A stretch of 64,000 nucleotides of DNA from assembly GCA_036273715.1 (NCBI GenBank), contig DASUHB010000026.1, forward strand, positions 1-64,000, given 5' to 3'. Of this stretch, positions 17,037 to 24,451 are shown in pieces. How positions within the stretch are numbered: the stretch's first letter is position 1; every line of letters starts with the position of its first letter. The notes below the pieces were generated by a model that saw only the letters and a list, made by a program, of their open reading frames with translations, had not been told where the DNA came from and did not search any database. The translations under genes were made by a program, and so were the position numbers. Source of the DNA: Gemmatimonadaceae bacterium. GTDB lineage: Bacteria > Gemmatimonadota > Gemmatimonadetes > Gemmatimonadales > Gemmatimonadaceae.

Positions 17037-18518
17037 CTACTTCGCGGGTGCCGGCAGCTCCGCGACCAACCGCATCGAAACGCTCAACTCGTCCAACTGG
17101 AAATGCGGCCGGAGGAACGCGACCGCGCGGTACGCACCCGGCTTCCCGGGGACTTCCTGCACTTCGACGTTCGCTTCCTTGAGCGGCCGCTTGGCTTTCA
17201 CCGACAGCGGCGCGTCATCGTTGCCCACCACGTAGTTCGCGATCCACGTGTTGAGGAACGACTGCGCTTCGCTCTTCGACATGTACCCGCCGATCTTGTC
17301 GCGCATCATCGCCTTCAGATAGTGCGCGAAGCGCGACACCGCGAAGATGTACGGCAGCTGCGCCGAGATGCGCGCGTTTGCCGTGGCCGCATCGCTCGTG
17401 TAGAGCTTGGGCTTCTGCGCCGACTGCACGCTGAAGAAGCACGCATTTGACGACCCCTTCTGGTGCACCAGCGGCGCGAAGCCCAGGTCGGCCAGCTCCT
17501 TCTCCCGGCGGTCGGTGACCGGCGTCTCCGTTGGGCACTTCATCGCGATGTCGCCCGAGTCGGTGCGGAAATTGTGCGTCGGCAGGCCTTCCACCATCCC
17601 GCCCGATTCCACGCCGCGAATGCACGCGCACCATCCGTACTGTGCGAACGCGTTGGTCACGCGCGCGCCTAACGCCCAGGCCGCGTTGCCCCACAGATAC
17701 TTGTCGTGGTCGGTGCCATCCACGCGCTCGTCGTAGTTGAACGCGTCCACCGGAACCGTGTTGGGCCCGTAGGGCTCGCGCAGCAGCATGTGCGGCAGCG
17801 TGAGCGCGACGTACCGCGAATCTTCGCTGCCGCGGAACGCCTTCCAGCGCGCGTATTCGGTGGTGTCGAACACCTTGGCGAGATCGCGCGGCGAATCGAG
17901 CTGCGTGAAGTTCTCCAGGTTGAGCATTTCCGGATCGGTGCCGGTGATGAACGGCGCGTGCGATGCCGCCGCCACCTGCGCGATCTTCTCGAGCAGCTCG
18001 ATGTCCTGACCGGACTTGTTGAACTCGTAGTCGCCCACGAGCGCGCCGAACGGGGCGCCGCCGAACACGCCGTACTCTTCCTCGTACACCTTCTTGAACA
18101 ACGCGCTCTGATCGAACTCGGGTGCGCGCTGCAGGTCCCGCAGCAGCTCCTTCTTGCCCACGTTCAGGATCTTGATCTTGAGCATGTCGCTCGTTTCGGA
18201 CTGGCCCAACATGTAGCGCAGGCCACGCCACGTGCCCTCGAGCTTCTGGAACTCGGGCGCATGCATGATCTCGTTCAATTGCAGCGAAATCAGATGATCG
18301 ATCTGCGCGATGCGCGCGTTGATCATCACTTCCGTGTCTTTCGCAACCGTGATCTGGCCGGCGAGCACCTCGGACACGAACTGCTTCACCATGTCCTTGC
18401 CGCGCTCCTTGGCGGCGGAATCCTTGCCCATCCGACCTTGCTCGACGATCTGATCGAGCAGACTCAGCTCGGTGGCCTCGGCGGCGGCTGTCGCCTGTAC
18501 GGCCTTTGCTTCAGGCAT
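17037..18518 (-). CDS. tssC: T6SS contractile sheath large subunit TssC
   Basis: 493 residues of TssC (VipB/EvpB), normal length. Motifs include ISLQLNEIMHAPEFQKLEGTWRGLRY, KIKILNVGKKELLRDLQRAPEFDQSALFKKVYEEEYG, FGALVGDYEF, QVAAASHAPFI and KYLWGNAAWALGARVTNAFAQYGWCACIRG. With TssB it builds the contractile sheath. The ATG at 18518 is preceded by GGAGGG with 5-base spacing and overlaps the tssB stop by 8 bases. An ATG at 18530 is an alternative. Only one heptamer copy falls in this gene and none in tssB, the start of a heptamer-poor stretch. Confidence 0.96.
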   Translation of the reverse strand: MPEAKAVQATAAAEATELSLLDQIVEQGRMGKDSAAKERGKDMVKQFVSEVLAGQITVAKDTEVMINARIAQIDHLISLQLNEIMHAPEFQKLEGTWRGLRYMLGQSETSDMLKIKILNVGKKELLRDLQRAPEFDQSALFKKVYEEEYGVFGGAPFGALVGDYEFNKSGQDIELLEKIAQVAAASHAPFITGTDPEMLNLENFTQLDSPRDLAKVFDTTEYARWKAFRGSEDSRYVALTLPHMLLREPYGPNTVPVDAFNYDERVDGTDHDKYLWGNAAWALGARVTNAFAQYGWCACIRGVESGGMVEGLPTHNFRTDSGDIAMKCPTETPVTDRREKELADLGFAPLVHQKGSSNACFFSVQSAQKPKLYTSDAATANARISAQLPYIFAVSRFAHYLKAMMRDKIGGYMSKSEAQSFLNTWIANYVVGNDDAPLSVKAKRPLKEANVEVQEVPGKPGAYRAVAFLRPHFQLDELSVSMRLVAELPAPAK

Positions 18519-19032
18519 TGGACCCTCCATCGGTGCCGAGCTCCGCGCGCAGTTTCTTCATCTTGTCTTCGTCGCCCAACGTGGACTGAAGGATGTCGTC
18601 CAACTTGTCGTTGCCCTGCAACGTGCCGCGCAGATCCGCCAGCTTGGTGCGCAGGTCGAGCAGCTCCTTGAGCGGCTTCACCTGGCGCGCCACCGCGTCC
18701 GGCGAGAAGTCATCGAGGCTCTTGAACGTGAGATCGACGCCGAGCTTCCCGGCGTTCGGATCCTCGCTCAGCTTGTTCTCCACCGAGAACGCGAGATGCG
18801 GCTTCATGCTCGCGATCACCTCGTCGAAGTTGTCGAGCGTCACGTCGACGAATTTGCGGTCCTTGAGCTTCGCCAACGGTTCAACCGGCTGACCCGAGAA
18901 GTCGCCGAGCACGCCCATCACGAACGGCAGCTCCTTGACCTCGATCGCACCACCGGTCTCCACGTCGTAACTGATGTTGACACGTGGCGGTCGTACGCGC
19001 TCCAACTTCTTCTGCGTGCTCTCCTTTGCCAT
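18511..19032 (-). CDS. tssB: T6SS contractile sheath small subunit TssB
   Basis: 173 residues of TssB (VipA/ImpB), normal length. It shows PRVNISYDVETGGAIEVKELPFVMGVLGDFSG near the N-terminus, the family hallmark, then VEPLAKLKDRKFVDVTLDNFDEVIASMKPHL, SVENKLSEDP and LTFKSLDDFSPDAVARQV. It pairs with TssC in the sheath and exposes a helix recognised by ClpV. It is the first gene of the long T6SS operon: a ribosome site AGGAG lies 7 bases before ATG, and a near-consensus promoter lies about 185 bases upstream. Confidence 0.96.
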   Translation of the reverse strand: MAKESTQKKLERVRPPRVNISYDVETGGAIEVKELPFVMGVLGDFSGQPVEPLAKLKDRKFVDVTLDNFDEVIASMKPHLAFSVENKLSEDPNAGKLGVDLTFKSLDDFSPDAVARQVKPLKELLDLRTKLADLRGTLQGNDKLDDILQSTLGDEDKMKKLRAELGTDGGSNA

Positions 19033-19224
19033 GACTGAGCTCCTGATCGGGGTCGGTGCCGTACCGGTTGAAAACGGGGTGGCTCGTTAGAAATCGAGAG
19101 AGTTGAAGAACGCCGGCACCGAGCTGTGGAGCCCGATCACGGCGCTGGGTAGTCCGGGAGCGAGGGGAGATGTTCTGGCCGCACTCTTGGCGACACCCAT
19201 CACTGACTGGAGACCAACGCGCCG

Positions 19225-19253
19225 ATCATACGGGCCTATGGGCCGGGTGTCAA
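19225..19253 (-). promoter_or_regulatory. Near-consensus promoter of the tssB operon
   Basis: Read on the minus strand, TTGACA (19253-19248) is followed after exactly 17 bases by TATGAT (19230-19225). That is a perfect -35 and a one-mismatch -10 for the housekeeping sigma factor, in otherwise GC-rich sequence. The predicted start is near 19218, leaving a leader of about 185 bases before tssB. The spacer contains a direct repeat GGCCC-ATA-GGCCC, a possible operator. The remainder of 19033-19349 holds no gene that I can support. Confidence 0.75.
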
Positions 19254-19349
19254 GAAAACACATCTTCGCTGCGCATGAAGTGTCGTACGGCGCGATTTGC
19301 TTGTACGCCGCGACACACTCGCCTGAATTCGCACGACATGCGACGGCAT

Positions 19350-20885
19350 TCACGCGGCCGCCACCGGCAGGGGCAGCAGCTCCGTTTCGAGGCAGCCGGC
19401 GTTCACAAAAAATGAGACGAGCGACACGATCGCTTCCTCGGCGCCGTCCACACCGACCAGCCCATCGGCGACCAGCGCGCGCGCCAGCTCGCGCACGCCG
19501 ATCGATTCCGTGCAGCGCGTGAGGATCGCTCCGGTTTCGGCCGAGCACTCGACATTCGTCCTGAACGGCGCCTCTACCGACAGTTCGACCCGTTCGATTC
19601 GCCAGCCGCCATCGGCGAGCCGCTGGTCCGAGCGAATGCGGACGCCATCGCGACACCGCACCCGAGAGTCGAGCAGTCGCGCTGCAAAGCCGGGCGATTC
19701 CCGGTTACGTACCCAATCCAACTCCCAGTCCAGCGATTCGCCGAGTTGCGCGGTGCCGCAGGACCGCCGCGCGGTGAATGGTGTTCGCGGCGACGCATGA
19801 CGCTCGATGGCCATCGACGCGTACACGAGCTTCTCGGCGCCCATGGCCTGATAGGCGGCGATCTTCGCATCGGCGTCGTCCTGCGACGACTGTCCGGCGC
19901 GCGCGACGGCGCGAAAATAGTCGGCCGGGTCGCGCGCCACGCGGACGGCGAGTACGACATCAAACTCGTCGTTCGACGGGCCGATCATCCGACGGATGCG
20001 CTGCTCGAACGGTCCCTCGGTGCGGTCGGTTGCCACACACGTCATGTAGAACCGGCCGCCGGGCTCGAGGAATTCGGGCAGTCCTGCGAGCAGCGCACGA
20101 GTGAACTGTTCGCCGTCGGGGCCGCCGTCGCGGTAAATCATGGTTTGCTCCGGCGACGCGATGTACGGCGGGTGCGCCACGATGCGATCGAACGTGAGGC
20201 CGCGCACGGGCTCGTACATGTCGCCCTGCACCGCCCGCACATTGCCGAGCCCGTTGAGATCGGCGTTGAATCGGGCGTATCGCGTGGCGCGTTCGGTGAC
20301 GTCCCCGGTCCAGGTCGTGCCGCCGTGCCGCGCCGCCATCAGCGCGGCGATTCCGGTTCCACCGCACATCTCCAAAAACCGCTCGCATGGGGTGCGAGGC
20401 AAGGACGATATGAAGTCGCGGGTATTCTCGGTGATCGCCGGATAGACCGCGTCGGGCGGAAGTGGTTTGGGCGCGCCGGCGGCGGTCACGGGCAGATCGG
20501 AGATCAACCACAAGCCGTTCGTCGGATAGAGCAGCACGGTTGCGAATTGCTTGGACGCATCGCTCGGCGGACCGCTCAGCAAGCCGAGGCTTTCGAGCGC
20601 GCGCACCACGTTACCGGGGAGGTGGTGCTCGATGTGCGCGCGCTCCACGAGCTCTCCATCGAGGAACAGCCGGATGACAATGTCCAGGGCGTCGACGGGC
20701 TCGGACGATGCGCGTCCTTCGCGAATCGACGTGAACGCGTAGATGGATTCGACGCCGGTGCGGCGACTAACGGACTCTTCGGTGAACGATGCGCCGGCCA
20801 GGAACTCGCGCAGCACGCGCATCGCGGCCGGGTCGCCGGTGCGGACGGACGGCGTCGGCGAGGGCGGCAGTGCGGTGGCGGTCAT
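19350..20885 (-). CDS. SAM-dependent methyltransferase within the T6SS locus
   Basis: 511 residues in three parts. Residues 1-150 form an alpha-helical N-terminal domain with a winged-helix look (VIRLFLDGELVERAHIEHHLPGNVVRALESLGLL). About 160-330 is a Rossmann methyltransferase: CERFLEMCGGTGIAALMAAR is the SAM loop, VRAVQGDMYEPV the motif II region, and IVAHPPYI takes the place of the NPPY of glutamine/adenine N-methyltransferases. The last 130 residues are a small mixed domain. The order resembles bacterial PrmC-like enzymes with extra terminal domains (DUF7059/DUF7782 type, from memory). The first motif residue is His instead of Asn, which may alter the target. It overlaps the sheath-fusion gene upstream by 4 bases (ATGA), so it belongs to that operon. 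Target unknown; a sheath or effector protein is a guess. Confidence 0.75.
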   Translation of the reverse strand: MTATALPPSPTPSVRTGDPAAMRVLREFLAGASFTEESVSRRTGVESIYAFTSIREGRASSEPVDALDIVIRLFLDGELVERAHIEHHLPGNVVRALESLGLLSGPPSDASKQFATVLLYPTNGLWLISDLPVTAAGAPKPLPPDAVYPAITENTRDFISSLPRTPCERFLEMCGGTGIAALMAARHGGTTWTGDVTERATRYARFNADLNGLGNVRAVQGDMYEPVRGLTFDRIVAHPPYIASPEQTMIYRDGGPDGEQFTRALLAGLPEFLEPGGRFYMTCVATDRTEGPFEQRIRRMIGPSNDEFDVVLAVRVARDPADYFRAVARAGQSSQDDADAKIAAYQAMGAEKLVYASMAIERHASPRTPFTARRSCGTAQLGESLDWELDWVRNRESPGFAARLLDSRVRCRDGVRIRSDQRLADGGWRIERVELSVEAPFRTNVECSAETGAILTRCTESIGVRELARALVADGLVGVDGAEEAIVSLVSFFVNAGCLETELLPLPVAAA

Positions 20886-22399
20886 GGTTGGGCCGCCTGC
20901 CACCGGCCGGCGAGCGCCGTGACCGGGTGGGCAATCGACTGCAGGCGCACGAGCAGCGCGGCGTCCTGATCCTTGAGCGATGCCAGCGGCATGATGCCGC
21001 AGTCGAGCAGCCTGTTGGACGCGCGCTCCGTTAGGAGCACCTCGGCGCAGGGTTTGGCCTGCACCTCGCCGTTCCGGCGCAGGAGCACGAAGGGCAGTCC
21101 CGTGAGCTCGCGCCGCGAGCCCGGGCGCATGCGCCATCCGCCGGCGGAAAACGACTGGCCGAGCAGCGCGGCGCACGCGAACGCCGCGTTGGCCCAGAGA
21201 AACTCGCGGTGATCCGGAGTCTCGCCTAACTCCTCGAACGCGAACCGGTCGCACTCCTCGCCGCCGGCGCCGTAGGGCAGACGGGCCAGGAAGCGCGGCG
21301 CCGCGAGCCCGATGTACGCCGCCTCGGGCGACGCGCGCAGCGCCTCCCATGCGTCGATGGCGTTGGTCGACCAGGCCGATGCATCGCTCGATGTATCGAA
21401 CGCCGGCATACCGGCCAGGCGCGGCGCCGCGCCGGCGACCACCGGCGCGCCGGCGCGGCGGGCGATCGTGCCTAACCGGGACAACACCGCGAGATCGGCG
21501 TCGTCCCATCCGAACGTGAACGCGCCGACGAGGAGGGACCATGGATGCGCGCCGGGCTGCTCTACGGATCCTTCCGCGATAATGCGCCAGAGATCGCTCT
21601 CCTGCGGCGGCACGTCCGGCGCGAGATCCGCAACGAGCTCCGCGGCCGACACATCGAGCAGGTAGATCTCGAGATGCTCGTCGGTCTCGAGGCGCCGCGT
21701 GAGCATCCACACGGACCGCCACGCGGCTTCGACGGCCTGGAAGGCGCGGGTGTGCAGCACGCCGCGCATTGCGTTAGTCATCGCGCGATCCACGCGCGCG
21801 AGCAGCGCGTCCTGCCGCGGATCGGCCGCGGCCACGAGGTAGGGTTCGATCGCGCGCCGGATGAGCTGCTGCAGTGCATCCTCCGACGGCTCGGCCGCCG
21901 GGGCCGGCTCGCCGAGGATGGCGTCGAGCACGTGACCCGGCGCGGGTCGAGGCGGTGATGGCGCGGCGCTCTGGCCGGTCTCGCCGGTGAGGTCGGAGGC
22001 CGCGAGCTCGCGCGCGGCACTGGCAAACGTCGCCGGGTCGGCGAGCCGCGCGCGCATCGTGCGCAGCGATTTGAACAACGGGAGCGCGTCGTACAGCTGA
22101 TCGGGGTGAAAATCGTCGATCGACGCGATCCGAACGATCACGTCGCCGTCGGCGCCGCGCTCGAGCAGGATTTCCGGCGCGATTTGAGCGATGACGTCGT
22201 CGACCGTGTCGCGATCGACGGCGATCGGACGGCGAGCCGCGAGCGGCGCATGCGACGCGCCGGCACGCGACCTGTCCCCGCTGAAATCGCCCAAGACGAG
22301 AATGCGGAACGGCGTATCATCGTCCGGCACCATGCCGGCGCGCGCGCGTCCCGCAGTGACGTCCAACTCGATGTGTGCTCTGCGTTGGTGATCCGACAT
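20882..22399 (-). CDS. Fused TssB/TssC-like sheath protein
   Basis: 505 residues. Residues 1-160 match TssB: PFRILVLGDFSGDRS is the TssB hallmark, then a TVDDVIAQIAPEILL segment and IASIDDFHPDQLYDALPLFKSL as in TssB FKSLDDFSPD. A Pro/Ala linker follows, and residues 210-505 match TssC: RAFQAVEAAWRSVWMLTRRL (compare FQKLEGTWRGLRYM), YLLDVSAAELVADLA, HPWSLLVGAFTFG, RAGAPVVAGA and REFLWANAAFACAALLG. The proper TssB and TssC genes are present nearby, so this is a second, single-chain sheath-like component. It may be a minor sheath subunit, a cap, or a specialised assembly factor. The ATG at 22399 starts a product with the correct N-terminus. It shares an operon with the methyltransferase. Confidence 0.82.
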   Translation of the reverse strand: MSDHQRRAHIELDVTAGRARAGMVPDDDTPFRILVLGDFSGDRSRAGASHAPLAARRPIAVDRDTVDDVIAQIAPEILLERGADGDVIVRIASIDDFHPDQLYDALPLFKSLRTMRARLADPATFASAARELAASDLTGETGQSAAPSPPRPAPGHVLDAILGEPAPAAEPSEDALQQLIRRAIEPYLVAAADPRQDALLARVDRAMTNAMRGVLHTRAFQAVEAAWRSVWMLTRRLETDEHLEIYLLDVSAAELVADLAPDVPPQESDLWRIIAEGSVEQPGAHPWSLLVGAFTFGWDDADLAVLSRLGTIARRAGAPVVAGAAPRLAGMPAFDTSSDASAWSTNAIDAWEALRASPEAAYIGLAAPRFLARLPYGAGGEECDRFAFEELGETPDHREFLWANAAFACAALLGQSFSAGGWRMRPGSRRELTGLPFVLLRRNGEVQAKPCAEVLLTERASNRLLDCGIMPLASLKDQDAALLVRLQSIAHPVTALAGRWQAAQP

Positions 22400-22496
22400 C
22401 AGATATAGCAGGAGAGACGGACAATCTCGTCGCACGATGACGAGTGTCAAGGTGGACATCGACACGAGACCGGTGCTGGTACAGTTTTGGTCACCG

Positions 22497-22526
22497 ATTC
22501 GTCGCCGAACTGACAATTCGTCACCG
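22497..22526 (+). promoter_or_regulatory. Direct repeats upstream of the first tssK
   Basis: ATTCGTCGCCG (22497-22507) and ATTCGTCACCG (22516-22526) are near-identical 11-base repeats with a 19-base period, ending 20 bases before the tssK start. They sit in the 147-base divergent gap between the sheath-fusion gene and tssK, which also has a TTGACA-like box facing the fusion gene (22450-22445, minus strand) but no good -10. Tandem sites of this type suit binding of a regulator to one DNA face. Confidence 0.35.
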
Positions 22527-22546
22527 CGATAGTACTTTAGGGCGCC

Positions 22547-23902
22547 ATGAGACAGATGCAGCCGGTCCTCTGGACGAAGGGCGTGCTCCTGAGTCCCCAG
22601 CACCTGCAGACGCAGGATCGCTTCCTCGAGGACCTCATCCAGTTCCAACTTTCGGGCCTCACCTACTGTCCGTGGGGCTTTCACCGGTTGGAGATCGATC
22701 ACGAGGCGCTGGCCGCGGGATCGTTCGCGATTTCGCAGGCGGCCGGGATTCTGCCCGACGGATTGTTGTTCGATCTACCGGTGAGCGACCCGGCGCCGGC
22801 GCCCAAGGTGCTCGACGCGGTGTGGGAGCAGGACCAGACGGAGTTGGACATCTATCTCGCGGTCCCGGAGTATCGCACGAGCGGGCACAACGTCGCCGTT
22901 GCGGCGGGCGACTCGAGTGCGCGCTATTCGGCGGAAGTGTTGTTGCGTCGCGATGAGAACACCGGGCTCGCCGAGAAGCCGATCCAGGTCGCGAAGAAAA
23001 ACTTTCGGCTGTTAGTCCAGGGCGAGTCGCTCGAGGGAAACTCGACGCTGCGGGTGGCGCGCGTGCGCAAGTCTGCCACGGGCGACCTGTCGCTCGACCC
23101 GCAGTTCGTGCCGCCGCTCATCGACATCGGCGCGAGCGATTTCATCATCGCCATCGCGCGCCGGCTGGTCGAAATCCTGTCGGCGCGGAGCAGTGCGCTC
23201 GCGGGCACGCGCCGGCAGAAGAATCAGAGTCTGGCGGACTTCAGCATCGCGGACGTCGCGAGCTTCTGGCTGCTCTACACGATCAACACGTACTTCCCGC
23301 AGCTCCGTCATCTCTACGAGACGAAGCGCGGGCATCCGGAAGAGTTGTTCAGCGCGATGCTCTCGCTTGCCGGGGCGCTCACGACGTTCTCGACGATCGT
23401 GCATCCGCGCGACCTGCCGGCGTACGAGCACGACGATCTCACGTCGTGCTTCTCGAAGTTGGACGAGCAGCTTCGCATGCTGCTGGAGACGGTGGTGCCG
23501 TCGAACTGCGTCTCCCTGCCGCTGCGGCTGGTGCAGCAGTCGATTTATGCGACGGCGCTCGACCAGGACAAGTATTTCACGGCACCGCAGTTGTATTTAT
23601 CGGTGGACGCGAACATGAGTCCGGCCGATCTCATTCAGCGGGCGCCGGGGTTGATCAAGATTTCATCGGCGGACCGGATCGATCACCTGATCCGCCAGGC
23701 GCTGGCGGGCGTGCCGCTCACGTATGCGCCGAACCCGCCGCCGGCGGTGCCGGTGAAGGTGAGCTCGCACTATTTCCAGGTTGGCAAGAGCGGTAGCGAG
23801 TGGGAGGCGATCATGCGGGCGCGGAACCTGGCGGCCTATGTTCCGGCCGATTTTCCGAGTCCGCAGCTCGAGCTCTTGGTCGTGCTGCCACCACAGCGGT
23901 AA
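22547..23902 (+). CDS. tssK: T6SS baseplate protein TssK, first copy
   Basis: 451 residues of TssK (ImpJ/VasE). The N-terminal shell domain shows VLWTKGVLLSPQHLQTQDRFLEDLIQFQL, WGFHRLEIDHEALAAGSF and GILPDGLLFDLP. The middle has KNFRLLVQGE and FVPPLIDIGASDFI. The C-terminal head has SLPLRLVQQSIYATAL and RAPGLIKISSADRI. TssK trimers tie the baseplate wedge to the TssM/TssL membrane complex. A second full-length copy lies at 26314. This copy stands alone, divergent from the sheath-fusion operon and 147 bases from it, and it contains no heptamer copy. That suggests it serves with the fusion protein and has a different history from the second copy. Confidence 0.93.
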   Translation: MRQMQPVLWTKGVLLSPQHLQTQDRFLEDLIQFQLSGLTYCPWGFHRLEIDHEALAAGSFAISQAAGILPDGLLFDLPVSDPAPAPKVLDAVWEQDQTELDIYLAVPEYRTSGHNVAVAAGDSSARYSAEVLLRRDENTGLAEKPIQVAKKNFRLLVQGESLEGNSTLRVARVRKSATGDLSLDPQFVPPLIDIGASDFIIAIARRLVEILSARSSALAGTRRQKNQSLADFSIADVASFWLLYTINTYFPQLRHLYETKRGHPEELFSAMLSLAGALTTFSTIVHPRDLPAYEHDDLTSCFSKLDEQLRMLLETVVPSNCVSLPLRLVQQSIYATALDQDKYFTAPQLYLSVDANMSPADLIQRAPGLIKISSADRIDHLIRQALAGVPLTYAPNPPPAVPVKVSSHYFQVGKSGSEWEAIMRARNLAAYVPADFPSPQLELLVVLPPQR

Positions 23903-24451
23903 GGCGAACAAGACCGGACAATCCGGACACGGCCGGACAGAAGGCCGGCCAGAACACCGAAAGGCGGACTACAGGCGGACTACAGGCGGACAAGGCCACA
24001 CAGGGCCGGACGGAAAACCGAAAGGCGGACTACAAGGCGGACAAGGCCGGACAGGGCCGGACGGAAAACCGAAAGGCGGACTACAGGCGGACAAGGCCGG
24101 ACAAAGAAGCGAAAGGTGGGTAGGCGCGGAGAGAGGCGGATGAAGCCGACGGCCGGATAAAAGGAGATGCTGGATGGAGTAGCAGGGAGCTGAACACATC
24201 GGCGGCGGCACGATGGTAGTCATCGTCAGGTCTGACCTTTCTTTCTGCTCGGCGCGCCCAGCTGTGTCCGGTCTGTCCGCCTGTCAGTTGTGCGCGTGAT
24301 CCGTCCGCCGTTCACTGTTTTTTGTCCGGCGCTGTCCGGGCTGGTCCGCGTCCTGTCCGCCTTTCGGTTTTCTGTCCGGCGCTGTCCGGCCTTGTCCGCC
24401 CGTAGTCCGCCTTTCGGTTTTTTACCCGGCCTTGTTCGGATTATCCGCCCT
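23903..24451. repeat. Inverted field of GGACA-type repeats between convergent genes
   Basis: This 549-base gap holds no gene. The left arm (about 23903-24125) is built of 10-11 base units ending in GGAC or GGACA (AAGGCCGGACA, GGCGGACTACA). These are organised in larger units starting CCGAAAGGCGGAC at 23957, 24018 and 24069 (periods 61 and 51). The right arm (about 24264-24447) carries the same units as reverse complement, including CTTTCGG and GTCCGCC blocks at about 24361 and 24411. A unique centre (24126-24263) separates the arms. Each arm starts immediately after a stop codon: tssK at 23902 and the proline-rich gene at 24452. Each convergent transcript would therefore end in the same repeat in the same sense. 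The AAAACCG/CGGTTTT runs suggest bidirectional termination. An open frame through the left arm is repeat-driven and not accepted as a gene. Confidence 0.8.

Noticed and set aside
22400-22546. Sigma-54 promoter in front of the first tssK
   Set aside because: A GG-rich stretch (TGGTACAGTTTTGG) resembles the -24 box but the -12 GC is missing.
23781-24143. Open frame running through the left repeat arm (Lys/Gly-rich repeated peptide)
   Set aside because: The frame exists only because the 51-61 base repeats lack stops; it begins inside tssK and has no ribosome site or recognisable fold.
23950-24450. CRISPR array
   Set aside because: Units are unequal, there are no unique spacers of constant length, the arms are inverted, and no cas gene is near.
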